Virus record (IMG/VR): IMGVR_UViG_3300047287_000229 | Location: 1-46,889 of that record | DNA: 46,889 nucleotides | From: a virus | Reading direction: 5' to 3' (one strand) | The notes under the pieces: generated by a model | What the model saw: the letters and a program-made list of their open reading frames with translations, nothing else | Told to the model about the DNA's origin: nothing | The model's database searches: none | Program-made: the position numbers and the translations under genes | Shown: piece after piece, positions 14,628 through 21,770 of the stretch | Numbering within the stretch: position 1 is the stretch's first letter | Layout: the number at the start of each line of letters is the position of its first letter

Positions 14628-15071
14628 ATGTCTGAACTTGTCGCCGCTGTCCTCCGCGCTTCTCAGCACCGTTTCATCGGTCGCCTGACCCGTGACCCCG
14701 AACTTCGCACCCTCGACAGCGGCAAGTCCGTCTGCAATGTCCGCATCCTGATCAACCGCCCCGGGGCCAAACGTGACGACGGGCAGGAGCCTGATGGCTT
14801 CAAGCTGGAATTGTGGAACGATCTGGCACTGTCCTTTGTTGATGCCCACCAAAAGGGTTCGCTCTGCGACGTGACCGGTCGGGTCAAATCGGAAAGCTGG
14901 CAAGACCGTTCCACCGGTGAAACCCGCACCGGTCTGGTGGTAATGGTCGAGAGCTGGCAGCCCGTAGGCCAGCCCCAGCCAGCTGCACCACAGGCCCGCC
15001 CTGCGGCAAAGGCTGCACCGGCTGCATGGGGCAGCAATGCCGGCCCTGACGTGGACGAGGTGCCCTTCTGA
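14628..15071 (+). CDS. ssb: Single-stranded DNA-binding protein
   Basis: 147 residues. The OB-fold begins at about residue 14 (RFIGRLTRDPELRTL), with KLELWNDLA and LCDVTGRVKSESW. It is followed by a Pro/Ala-rich linker and the acidic tip DVDEVPF, which in SSBs recruits partner enzymes. It coats single strands at the fork and during annealing. It lies between the annealing protein and a small coiled-coil gene whose start overlaps its stop. AACCT ends 19 nt before its start, close to the element B spacing. Confidence 0.92.
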   Translation: MSELVAAVLRASQHRFIGRLTRDPELRTLDSGKSVCNVRILINRPGAKRDDGQEPDGFKLELWNDLALSFVDAHQKGSLCDVTGRVKSESWQDRSTGETRTGLVVMVESWQPVGQPQPAAPQARPAAKAAPAAWGSNAGPDVDEVPF

Positions 15072-15355
15072 TGGACAGCCTCAATCAGATCAAAAAGACG
15101 CTGGAGCGCATCGTTGCCGACACCACGGCCGATCGTCAGCGCCAGCTGGACATGCGCGAGCAGGAACTAGCTGCCGCGATGGAGCTGCTCTCAATCGATA
15201 GCCGCGCCGTGAGTGCCTATGAGCAGGGCCAGTCGGATGCGTACCGCAGGGTGCAGCAACTGATCCAGCTGCAGCTGCAGCACCTGCCCCGCACCAGCGG
15301 GGCGCGGACTGTGCTGCACACCCTTAGCCGGATGGTGGAGGAGCGGCGTGATTAG
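15071..15355 (+). CDS. Small coiled-coil protein
   Basis: 94 residues, unknown family. Residues about 5-45 are charged and heptad-like (IKKTLERIVADTTADRQRQLDMREQELAAAMELL) and the rest is helical. It overlaps ssb by one base (TGATG) and the SNF2-type helicase start by 8 bases, so all three are translated as a unit. An accessory role in replication or recombination is inferred from position only. Confidence 0.6.
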   Translation: MDSLNQIKKTLERIVADTTADRQRQLDMREQELAAAMELLSIDSRAVSAYEQGQSDAYRRVQQLIQLQLQHLPRTSGARTVLHTLSRMVEERRD

Positions 15356-16727
15356 TGCTACCACCGAGTACCGCGCCTTCCTGGAGCGCAAGCTGCACAC
15401 CGGTGCCGATCACGGTTTTGATCCGGTGTTCATGCCGTCTCAGCTGTTTGATTTTCAGCAGGCCCTAGTTCAATGGGCCGTGCGCAAGGGTCGCGCTGCG
15501 ATCTTTGCGGACTGCGGACTGGGCAAGACCGCCATGCAACTCGCCTGGGCAGAAAACGTCGCCCGTCACACCGGCCGTCCGGTCTTGATCTTGACGCCGC
15601 TGGCGGTTGCTGCTCAGACGATCCGCGAGGGCGAGAAGTTTGGGATTGAATGCCACCGCTCTGGCGATGGCAGCGTGCCGGGTCGGGTGGTGATCACAAA
15701 CTACGAGCGACTGGCAGCGTTCAACCCTGCCGACTTTGCAGGTGTTGTCTGTGACGAGTCCAGCATCCTTAAGGGGTTTGATGGTGCTCGTCGGCAAGAG
15801 ATCACGATCTTCATGCGCAAGATGCCCTACCGGTTGCTAGCCACTGCCACCGCTGCACCGAACGACTACATCGAGCTAGGCACCAGCAGTGAAGCGCTTG
15901 GCTACATGGGCCATATGGACATGCTGGCCAAGTTCTTCAAGAACGATCAGAACAACTGCGCAACCCGTCGCCTGTATGGCGAGGCGCCAAAGTGGCGTTT
16001 CAAGGGTCACGCTGAGCTGCCATTCTGGCGCTGGGTCGCCAGCTGGGCCAGAGCATGTCGCAAGCCGTCGGACCTTGGCTTTGAGGATGGCCGCTTCATC
16101 TTGCCGGAGCTGCGCGAGCGCGATCACCTGATTGACGTGTCGGCGCCGCCTGAGGGCATGCTGTTCGCCATCCCTGCCACCAACCTCAGGGAGCAGCGGA
16201 TTGAGCGCAAACGGACCGTGCAGGACCGCTGTGAGCAGGTGGCCGCCATGGTCAACGGCACTGGTCAGCCGGCGCTGGTGTGGTGCCACCTGAACGAAGA
16301 AGGCGACCTACTGGAAGAGCTGATCCCCGATGCCGTACAGGTCTCAGGGTCCGACAGCGATCAGCAGAAAGAGGATCGATTCCTGCAGTTCATCGACGGC
16401 AAAGCGCGCGTGCTGATCACGAAGCCAAAGATCGGCGCGTGGGGCTTGAATTTTCAGCACTGCAATCACATCACTTATTTCCCGTCTCACAGCTTTGAGC
16501 AGTATTACCAGTCTGTTCGCCGCTGCTGGCGGTTTGGCCAGAAACGTCCCGTGACTGTTGACGTGGTGCTGACTGAAGGCGAACGGCGAATCATGGAGAA
16601 CCTCACGCGCAAGGCCCACGCTGCTGAGTCCATGTTCTCCAACCTGGTCAACGAGATGGGCCAAGCCACAGGCATCAACCGCATCAACCCCTACACCAAG
16701 AAAGAGAGGCTTCCTCAATGGCTGTGA
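15348..16727 (+). CDS. SNF2-type helicase/ATPase
   Basis: 459 residues from a GTG start. Motifs: DCGLGKT (55-61), CDESSILKGFDG (135-146) in place of DEAH, ATATAAPND, and near the end SVRRCWRFGQKRPV, the arginine-finger motif VI of SNF2/Rad54-like ATPases. These translocate on duplex DNA. Phages often pair this gene with a DNA methyltransferase, as here: the methyltransferase start overlaps its stop by 10 bases. A role in replication or DNA modification is likely. Confidence 0.85.
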   Translation: MISATTEYRAFLERKLHTGADHGFDPVFMPSQLFDFQQALVQWAVRKGRAAIFADCGLGKTAMQLAWAENVARHTGRPVLILTPLAVAAQTIREGEKFGIECHRSGDGSVPGRVVITNYERLAAFNPADFAGVVCDESSILKGFDGARRQEITIFMRKMPYRLLATATAAPNDYIELGTSSEALGYMGHMDMLAKFFKNDQNNCATRRLYGEAPKWRFKGHAELPFWRWVASWARACRKPSDLGFEDGRFILPELRERDHLIDVSAPPEGMLFAIPATNLREQRIERKRTVQDRCEQVAAMVNGTGQPALVWCHLNEEGDLLEELIPDAVQVSGSDSDQQKEDRFLQFIDGKARVLITKPKIGAWGLNFQHCNHITYFPSHSFEQYYQSVRRCWRFGQKRPVTVDVVLTEGERRIMENLTRKAHAAESMFSNLVNEMGQATGINRINPYTKKERLPQWL

Positions 16728-17689
16728 CTGATCAAGTCATCACGGACCAGTACGCGGTCTACAACGGCGACTGCGTCGAAGTCATGCAGTCCATGCCGGA
16801 TGCAAAAGTGCATTTCAGCATTTACAGCCCACCATTTGGCGGGTTGTATCACTACAGCTCTAACGAGCGGGACATCAGCAACAACGACGATTATTCCGGA
16901 TTCTTTGATCACTACGGTTACGTGGTGCAAGAGCTGGCGCGGCTGACCATGCCGGGCCGCTGCACTGCAGTGCACTGCACCGACATCCCCAGCAGTAACA
17001 GCGGCCAGGATTACCTGATCGACCTGCCTGGAGACATCATCAAGCTCCACCAGCAGCACGGTTGGCAGATGGTGGCGCGTCACACGATCTGGAAGGAACC
17101 GCTCTGGGTGCGGAACCGGACGCTCACTAAGAACCTGGCGCACAAGACCATCGTTGACGATTCGGCCTATGCCGGTGTGGCCAGCGCTGATTACTTGCTG
17201 ATTTTCCGCAGGGCAGGCGCCAATCCTGTCCCGATCGCTCACCCGACAGGGCTGGATACATACGCCGGAGAGGCTCCAGTTCCGGCTGATCTGCACCAGT
17301 TCAAGGGGTACAAGGGCAAACAGACCGGCAATCGCTATAGCCATTGGATCTGGCGCCAGTACGCCTCCAGCATCTGGGACGACGTACGGATGGGTCGCGT
17401 GCTGCCCTTTCGGGATTGCAAGGATCCCGAGGATGAAAAGCACGTCCACCCTCTGCAGCTGGACGTAATTGATCGCGCCATTGCCTTGCGTAGTAATCCT
17501 GGCGAGACCGTGCTTACCCCATTTATGGGCGTTGGCAGTGAGGTCTACGGAGCAGTGATGGCAGGCCGACGTGGGATCGGAATGGAGCTGAAGCCCAGCT
17601 ACTACCGGCAAGCGGTGCGGAACCTTGAGCTGGCTGGCAGCGTCGAAAGTGACGCTGAGCAGGCAGAGCTGTTTGCAGAGGCCGTCTGA
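16718..17689 (+). CDS. DNA methyltransferase, N4-cytosine or N6-adenine
   Basis: 323 residues. The catalytic motif SPPF (37-40) comes first and the SAM-binding motif FMGVGSE (269-275) last, the circularly permuted beta-class order. Beta-class enzymes modify exocyclic amino groups (N6-adenine or N4-cytosine); the SPPF variant does not decide between them. No restriction enzyme is nearby, so it is an orphan enzyme, probably protecting phage DNA or marking it for replication. It overlaps the SNF2-type gene and is followed without a gap by a small gene. Confidence 0.88.
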   Translation: MAVTDQVITDQYAVYNGDCVEVMQSMPDAKVHFSIYSPPFGGLYHYSSNERDISNNDDYSGFFDHYGYVVQELARLTMPGRCTAVHCTDIPSSNSGQDYLIDLPGDIIKLHQQHGWQMVARHTIWKEPLWVRNRTLTKNLAHKTIVDDSAYAGVASADYLLIFRRAGANPVPIAHPTGLDTYAGEAPVPADLHQFKGYKGKQTGNRYSHWIWRQYASSIWDDVRMGRVLPFRDCKDPEDEKHVHPLQLDVIDRAIALRSNPGETVLTPFMGVGSEVYGAVMAGRRGIGMELKPSYYRQAVRNLELAGSVESDAEQAELFAEAV

Positions 17690-17898
17690 TGGACAACACC
17701 CTGACCGGCCGCTGCATGGTGGCTTACACCGACGCTGCCCCCAGCACCGTCTGCAACCGCTTTGGCATCCGTGGCGTGATCGAGCACCTAGCCGCAGAGC
17801 TCACCCTGCTAGGTCACACCGACGCCGCCCGCTGCCTGCTGGCCCAGCTGCAGGCCACCGTCGTTCCGTTCAGGCGTGGGCCGGAGGATGCCGCATGA
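17689..17898 (+). CDS. Small hypothetical protein
   Basis: 69 residues, no recognised family. Helical, with the segment GVIEHLAAELTLLGHTDAARCLLAQLQATVVPF in the middle. It overlaps the methyltransferase stop (TGATG) and the next gene start (ATGA-type), so it is part of the same operon. Its codon use resembles that of the neighbouring real genes. Confidence 0.55.
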   Translation: MDNTLTGRCMVAYTDAAPSTVCNRFGIRGVIEHLAAELTLLGHTDAARCLLAQLQATVVPFRRGPEDAA

Positions 17899-18137
17899 TC
17901 GACGGCCCCACCCTCGCGCAGCTCTGGAATGCTGCGCACGTCTGCGACGACTGCGGCACGGCATGGGGCACACCACGGCCTGACCCTGAGCACGTCACCC
18001 GCTGGCATGGCACCTGTCATCTCTGCGGGCTGGAGCTGGGCGTCAGCCACGTCCGGCACTACGGCTACCTGCGCCGTGGGCTGGCGATCGTGCAAGGGCG
18101 GGACCGGCAACCTGCACCAGCAGCGTCCAACGCATGA
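17895..18137 (+). CDS. Small zinc-ribbon protein
   Basis: 80 residues from ATG 17895. Two CxxC pairs, C-D-D-C near residue 17 and C-H-L-C near residue 41, with His between them, form a likely zinc ribbon. The C-terminus is basic. It could bind nucleic acid or a protein partner; no specific role is known. It overlaps both neighbours by four bases (ATGA junctions). Confidence 0.6.
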   Translation: MIDGPTLAQLWNAAHVCDDCGTAWGTPRPDPEHVTRWHGTCHLCGLELGVSHVRHYGYLRRGLAIVQGRDRQPAPAASNA

Positions 18138-18280
18138 CGCCCTGGTGGGTCACGGTCCGCATCGACGCGACCCGCACGCGCGATGACCTGATCCAGGCCC
18201 GCAGCCAGTGGTCCGCCGGCTGGCTCTACCGCACCTTGCATCCCACTGCAGACGTGCTCCTTGTCCGGCCGGCGCGGTGA
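18134..18280 (+). CDS. Small hypothetical protein
   Basis: 48 residues, MTPWWVTVRIDATRTRD to LLVRPAR. It overlaps the zinc-ribbon gene by four bases and ends two bases before a strong hairpin, so it closes this operon. The pattern of alternating strands with QWSAGWLYRTLHPTADVLLVRPA looks like a small alpha/beta domain. No family is recognised. Confidence 0.5.
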   Translation: MTPWWVTVRIDATRTRDDLIQARSQWSAGWLYRTLHPTADVLLVRPAR

Positions 18281-18282
18281 GT

Positions 18283-18300
18283 GGGGCCTCGAAAGGCCCC
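18283..18300 (+). terminator. Hairpin ending the methyltransferase operon
   Basis: GGGGCCT-cgaa-AGGCCCC is a perfect 7-bp stem with a 4-nt loop immediately after the stop of the 48-residue gene. It lacks a T-run. Confidence 0.65.
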
Positions 18301-18450
18301 TACCACCACACCGCGACGCGGGGTCACGGCGTCAGCTGCAGAGGCACCACACCCCTGCGCTGGCAGCACCCTACTGTCTGATGTAATATGTGGTGAGTCA
18401 CCCGGAGAGCCCTGAGAGGCCCGGCTGACACCCACCAGCATTTACAACCA

Positions 18451-18636
18451 ATGACCACCACCTGCCTCATGGCATGGGCCGTTGCCCTGCTGCTCCTGCC
18501 CGCGCTCATCATTGCCTGGGCCTTGGAAACCAAGCCTGAGCGTGCCCGCCGCTGGCGCCGCGATGGCTGGACCCAGCAACGCATCGCTGATCGGCTCGGC
18601 GTCAGCCGCACCACCGTGCGCCGGATGCTTGCCTGA
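18451..18636 (+). CDS. Membrane-anchored helix-turn-helix protein
   Basis: 61 residues. The N-terminus has one hydrophobic helix (CLMAWAVALLLLPALIIAW, about residues 5-23). The C-terminus is a clear helix-turn-helix, QQRIADRLGVSRTTVRRML (about 41-59). The combination suggests a DNA-binding module tied to the membrane, or a very small regulator with a hydrophobic tail. The gene stands alone between two hairpins. A TAATAT box lies about 70 bases upstream in the 150-bp gap (18301-18450), which otherwise shows no gene. Confidence 0.6.
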   Translation: MTTTCLMAWAVALLLLPALIIAWALETKPERARRWRRDGWTQQRIADRLGVSRTTVRRMLA

Positions 18637-18647
18637 CCGCAGAAAAG

Positions 18648-18671
18648 CCCCTCCAGCGCTGCCTGGAGGGG
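18648..18671. terminator. Strong bidirectional hairpin
   Basis: CCCCTCCAG-cgctgc-CTGGAGGGG is a perfect 9-bp stem between two convergent genes (stops at 18636 plus and 18685 minus). On the plus strand it is preceded by AAAA, which gives a T-run when read on the minus strand, so it resembles a normal intrinsic terminator for the minus-strand gene. Confidence 0.75.
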
Positions 18672-18684
18672 TGGCACCCACCTT

Positions 18685-19314
18685 CTAAGGCTGCCGGAAC
18701 CGCCAGCCGCACACCGGTCGATCCAGCAACACACCCCTACGGATCGCCTTTGGGCAGATGAAGGCCGCACGACCTGCTGCCGCATAGCTGGGGAACACCA
18801 GCCCGCGCTCTACCCACAGCACGCGCCGACCGTTCAGGCTGCTCTGATGCCGCTTCGGGCATTGCTCCAGCACCGCATCCGCTAGGGCCTCGTCTTCCAG
18901 CAACTGCACCAGTGCCGTGCGCTCACAGCCGCCGAACAGCTGGGGCTTATGACGGGCTAGCCGCCTGAGGTCAACCCGTGGCACTGCTGAGGCATGGCCG
19001 GCGCCGTGCTGGCTCACCAGCCCATCGGCAATCCACTTGTGGATGGTGCTGCGGTGCTTCCCCAGCAGCAGCGCGATCTCCCCAACCCGCACCCAAGCGC
19101 CATAGCTGCGGACGGTCTCGCCCATGCCCTGCGCTTTCTTCCGCAGGCTCTGCTGGCTGCGTGGTTCGATGCCCGCCTTGCTGGCCCAGCGGTTCCACTC
19201 CCGTACCACAGCCTCAAACGGCATGTTGCCCACCAGCTGGAGCAGCTTGTCGGTCTCCTCCTTGGTCCAGTACCGGTAGGCGACTTGCGCGCCCCTAGGT
19301 TTCTGCTGCTGCAT
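18685..19314 (-). CDS. Putative DNA-binding regulator, Myb/SANT-like plus HTH
   Basis: 209 residues. Residues about 13-60 (YWTKEETDKLLQLVGN, then WNRWASKAG and SQQSLRKKAQ) look like a SANT/Myb-type domain. Residues about 76-100 (VRVGEIALLLGKHRSTIHKWIADGLV) form a MerR-like helix-turn-helix. It is divergent from the early operon, with an element A copy beginning 2 bases beyond its start, the classic place for a phage repressor or switch gene. No CI-like repressor is seen elsewhere, so it is the best candidate. The start may lie a little downstream, since the first codons overlap repeat-like sequence. Confidence 0.6.
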   Translation of the reverse strand: MQQQKPRGAQVAYRYWTKEETDKLLQLVGNMPFEAVVREWNRWASKAGIEPRSQQSLRKKAQGMGETVRSYGAWVRVGEIALLLGKHRSTIHKWIADGLVSQHGAGHASAVPRVDLRRLARHKPQLFGGCERTALVQLLEDEALADAVLEQCPKRHQSSLNGRRVLWVERGLVFPSYAAAGRAAFICPKAIRRGVLLDRPVCGWRFRQP

Positions 19315-19315
19315 T

Positions 19316-19345
19316 GCTGCGGTTTCACAGTCGCAGCGCTATGAT
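19316..19345 (+). promoter_or_regulatory. Element A promoter/operator, copy 4
   Basis: GCTGCGGTTTCACAGTCGC is followed by a TATGAT box at 19340-19345, 24 nt after GCTGCG. GCTGCG and CGCAGC form a dyad around the CACAG core. It lies between the putative regulator (minus) and the acidic-peptide/Gp157 operon (plus). It matches the copy at 13804 nearly base for base. Confidence 0.6.
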
Positions 19346-19387
19346 CGTCGCAAGCGGGGCGATCCCGCAACCACCACACCACCCACC

Positions 19388-19525
19388 ATGTACCTCTCGC
19401 CCGTGGATGACTGGGAGCCGAACGACGACCCCCAGCCCGATCCCGACACCGACAGCGACGCCGCCGACTGGGATGACCACGAATCGCTGTCGCCCGCTGA
19501 CCGCAACCCATCGCTCTGCCGCTGA
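19388..19525 (+). CDS. Very acidic small protein
   Basis: 45 residues, MYLSPVDDWEPNDDP to NPSLCR, with about one third Asp/Glu. It follows promoter element A and its stop overlaps the Gp157 start by one base (TGATG). Phage proteins of this size and charge sometimes act as DNA mimics that inhibit host enzymes. That is only a possibility; no family is recognised. Confidence 0.55.
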   Translation: MYLSPVDDWEPNDDPQPDPDTDSDAADWDDHESLSPADRNPSLCR

Positions 19526-20079
19526 TGACCGCCACATCCCTCTACGCCCTCACCTCCGACGCGGTGCTGCTTCAGGCCCGCATCGACACCCTCGCCGAGG
19601 ATCTGTTCTCTGAGGACCCTGCGGCCGTTGCTGCTGCGACTGAGCAGCTGGAGCGGCTCATCACCGCAGAAGCCGACAACCGCCATGCCGTTGAGGTCAA
19701 GGCCGATGCCTGGTGCTGGGTGATCGACCACCTGCGCAGTCAGGCCACCACCCGCCGCGAGCATGCCCGCCGCTTGGCAGAGCTTGCCGACGAGGCCGAG
19801 CATCGCGCTGCAGCATTGCAGGACCAGCTGGTAGCAGCACTGTCACGCGTGGACCCTGACGCGACCCGCTGGGAGCTGCCAGAGCACAAGCTCAGCAGCC
19901 GCCGCAGCACTGCCGTTGAGCTGGACCCTGACGTAGCCCCCGAGGATCTGCCCGAGCAGTTTCGCCGCGTCAAGACCACCACCAGCGCCGATCGCACCGC
20001 CCTCGCCGCTGCCCTCAAAACCGGTGCCACCGTGCCCGGCGCACACCTCGTCGAGCGCCGGTCCTGGCGTATCGCTTGA
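19525..20079 (+). CDS. Gp157-like (Siphovirus Gp157 family) protein
   Basis: 184 residues. Long helices (residues about 15-110) rich in Ala, Glu and Arg are followed by a segment with ELPEHKLSSRRST, LPEQFRRVKTTTSADRTALAAALKTGATVPGAHLVERRSWRI. This is the Gp157 signature: a P-x-x-F/Y-R block, then D...A..LK.G..VPGA.L. The family was named from streptococcal phage and linked to superinfection resistance; it usually sits beside annealing proteins and SSB. It is translationally coupled to the acidic peptide. Confidence 0.75.
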   Translation: MTATSLYALTSDAVLLQARIDTLAEDLFSEDPAAVAAATEQLERLITAEADNRHAVEVKADAWCWVIDHLRSQATTRREHARRLAELADEAEHRAAALQDQLVAALSRVDPDATRWELPEHKLSSRRSTAVELDPDVAPEDLPEQFRRVKTTTSADRTALAAALKTGATVPGAHLVERRSWRIA

Positions 20080-20087
20080 TCTCATTG

Positions 20088-20117
20088 GCTGCGGTTCCAC
20101 AGCCGCAGCGCCTCAGA
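20088..20117 (+). promoter_or_regulatory. Element A-like site, copy 5
   Basis: GCTGCGGTTCCACAGCCGCAGC is a near-perfect dyad of the same family. The TANNAT box at +24 is degraded (CTCAGA). It sits directly before the gene at 20118, 9 bases after the Gp157 stop. Confidence 0.45.
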
Positions 20118-20537
20118 ATGCCAACCATCACCACACCTGCCATGACCACCACGCTTCCCACCACCACTGTTGCCGCTGAAGGCGCCTTGTCGGACAAGAT
20201 CCTGCAGGCCGCTCGCGCCATCGTCGAACGCGACATGGCCAACCCCGGCCGCTATTCCTGCAGCCCCTACGCCTACGGCTGCAATCCTTGGAAAGACTGC
20301 GGCATCAAGAATCCGCCGCTGCTGACGTTGCTGGACATGCTGCTCGGCGCTGTTGAGCCGGTGGCAAATGCCATTGCGGACAACGCCTGGGACGAGAAGC
20401 GCCCTGTGTCTTCCGCTGCGGCCAAAGACCTGGCGGAACACCTGCACCGCATTGCTGACACCCTTACCGCTGCTGCATCGGCGCCGGATTCCACCGGTTG
20501 GAGTCTGCCGAGCTGCAGCGGCAAAGAACTGGTTTGA
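20118..20537 (+). CDS. Hypothetical protein
   Basis: 139 residues, starting MPTITTPAMTTTLPTTT. The Thr-rich N-terminus suggests the true start may be the internal ATG at 20142. The core has CSPYAYGCNPWKDCG (possible metal or disulfide cysteines) and a long helix ending DLAEHLHRIADTL. No family is recognised. It follows element A copy 5 and leads a run of small genes. Confidence 0.55.
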   Translation: MPTITTPAMTTTLPTTTVAAEGALSDKILQAARAIVERDMANPGRYSCSPYAYGCNPWKDCGIKNPPLLTLLDMLLGAVEPVANAIADNAWDEKRPVSSAAAKDLAEHLHRIADTLTAAASAPDSTGWSLPSCSGKELV

Positions 20538-20540
20538 GTC

Positions 20541-20708
20541 ATGTGTTTTCGCATCATCTACACCTCTTCCCATCAAGGTCATGCCATCACCCACAGAACC
20601 GACTGGATCTGCCCCAGTGGCTACACCGCAGAAAAAGCCCGCAGATCATTCCAAGAGCGTTACCCCACGGCTTCCATTGTTCAACTCCGCGAATGGCAGC
20701 TTTCGTAG
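20541..20708 (+). CDS. Small hypothetical protein
   Basis: 55 residues, MCFRIIYTSSHQGHAI to LREWQLS. The end, YTAEKARRSFQERYPTASIVQL, has the helix-strand look of small picocyanobacterial and phage proteins, and codon use fits. It begins 3 bases after the previous stop. Its 3' half overlaps, in another frame, the start of the membrane protein annotated at 20581. Confidence 0.55.
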   Translation: MCFRIIYTSSHQGHAITHRTDWICPSGYTAEKARRSFQERYPTASIVQLREWQLS

Positions 20709-20931
20709 GCCTGTTGCTCTGGGCATTGATGCCCAGCACACAGCGCGGCAACATCGGCGGCTTGATGCCCGGTATCGGATCGAGCGGCACGCTAAAGCTG
20801 TTGCCGAGGCCGAGACCCGTCGCCGAGCCATAGGCAATCTGCTTGTCACGCTGGTGGTGGTTGCTGCCATCGGGCTTGGCACCTACACCCTCCACCGTGA
20901 GGCCGAGATGCAGCGGCAGGAGATCCATTGA
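20581..20931 (+). CDS. Small single-pass membrane protein
   Basis: Up to 116 residues. The C-terminal half is well supported: a charged helix (LDARYRIERHAKAVAEAETRRR), one membrane helix (AIGNLLVTLVVVAAIGLGTYTL) and a short charged tail. The start is uncertain. ATG 20581 gives a Pro/Thr-rich N-terminus but overlaps the 55-residue gene by 128 bases; a TTG at 20677 is the alternative. The stop overlaps the next ATG. Topology suggests an inner-membrane anchor; function unknown. Confidence 0.5.
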   Translation: MPSPTEPTGSAPVATPQKKPADHSKSVTPRLPLFNSANGSFRRPVALGIDAQHTARQHRRLDARYRIERHAKAVAEAETRRRAIGNLLVTLVVVAAIGLGTYTLHREAEMQRQEIH

Positions 20932-21161
20932 TGGCCACTCGTTACAGCACCCCGCAGGAGGAACCGATCCACTGCGGGGAAGGCATCAGCCGCACTTCAG
21001 ACCCCAGCGCCAGGCTCTGGCCGGTGACGGTGACCTTCACCACCGGCAGCCGGCCGATGAGCACCACCATCCGCGCGCTCAGCGCCGGCCAGGCAGAGGA
21101 GTTCGCAAGGAATCGCCACCCTGCCGCACGCACCGTCACGGTTGGGAGGAAGCCTGAATGA
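20931..21161 (+). CDS. Small hypothetical protein
   Basis: 76 residues from ATG 20931, the base shared with the previous stop. The segment TVTFTTGSRPMSTTIRALSAGQAEEFARNRHPAARTV suggests a small beta-alpha fold. No family is recognised. It is part of a tightly overlapping early cassette. Confidence 0.5.
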   Translation: MATRYSTPQEEPIHCGEGISRTSDPSARLWPVTVTFTTGSRPMSTTIRALSAGQAEEFARNRHPAARTVTVGRKPE

Positions 21162-21319
21162 ACCCCACCGATAGCGAGCTCGAGGTTCTGTTCCGCAGCT
21201 GGTGGTCTCTGAGCTACGGCACCCCACCAGGTCCGCATGCGTTGATGACGCATCTGGGCTGGGCGCGGTTCCTGTTGGAGCAGGTGCAGGAGCAGCAGCA
21301 CCGGGAGGTGCAGCGATGA
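21158..21319 (+). CDS. Small hypothetical protein
   Basis: 53 residues, MNPTDSELEVLFRSWWS to QHREVQR. It is tryptophan- and leucine-rich with a Gln/Glu-rich helix at the end. It overlaps both neighbours with four-base ATGA junctions, and a GGAGG-like site lies upstream. No function is recognised. Confidence 0.5.
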   Translation: MNPTDSELEVLFRSWWSLSYGTPPGPHALMTHLGWARFLLEQVQEQQHREVQR

Positions 21320-21486
21320 CACCATTGATGCAGGCCCTGGCCCAGAACACCACCGCCAGGGCGCACCTGTACGGGGCAGAGCCTGGTGCTGCTGCCCGCC
21401 GCCGTTACTGGCGCGAGATCGCCAGCGCGGAAGCCTTGATGGGCAGGCCGTCACCCGAGGCCGAGCGGCTGGGAGGTGCGGAATGA
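21316..21486 (+). CDS. Small hypothetical protein
   Basis: 56 residues from ATG 21316, MTPLMQALAQNTTARAH to RLGGAE. It is helical and Ala/Arg-rich, and overlaps both neighbours by four bases. No family is recognised. Confidence 0.45.
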   Translation: MTPLMQALAQNTTARAHLYGAEPGAAARRRYWREIASAEALMGRPSPEAERLGGAE

Positions 21487-21770
21487 GCCCCAGACGCAGC
21501 CAGGAGCCGAGCGACTATCCCTCCGGCCCGCGATCCATCACCCTGGACCTGAGCGAACTGGGATGGGAGTCGCTCCATTCCGCCATCGCCGTGCGGATTC
21601 AGTGGTTTGAGCACCGCATTGCAGAAGTCCTGCGCGATGGCGACCCAGACATGCTGGCCAGGCAGCTGCCCTGGTACGAGGAAAGCCTGAGCACACTGCA
21701 GGCCACGCTTCAGTCCCTGGAAGATCAGATCGACCGTGATTACTACGCCAAACGGAGGGCGAAGGCATGA
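21483..21770 (+). CDS. Hypothetical helical protein
   Basis: 95 residues. After a basic N-terminus it has two long helices (SLHSAIAVRIQWFEHRIAEVL; ARQLPWYEESLSTLQATLQSLEDQIDRDY), an antiparallel coiled-coil-like layout. Four-base overlaps on both sides place it in the early cassette. No family is recognised. Confidence 0.55.
   Translation: MSPRRSQEPSDYPSGPRSITLDLSELGWESLHSAIAVRIQWFEHRIAEVLRDGDPDMLARQLPWYEESLSTLQATLQSLEDQIDRDYYAKRRAKA

Noticed and set aside
19285-19314. AAACCTAGG within the first codons of the putative regulator as another element B site
   Set aside because: It is inside the coding start and not at the 5- or 20-nt spacing; it may only hint that the real start is downstream.
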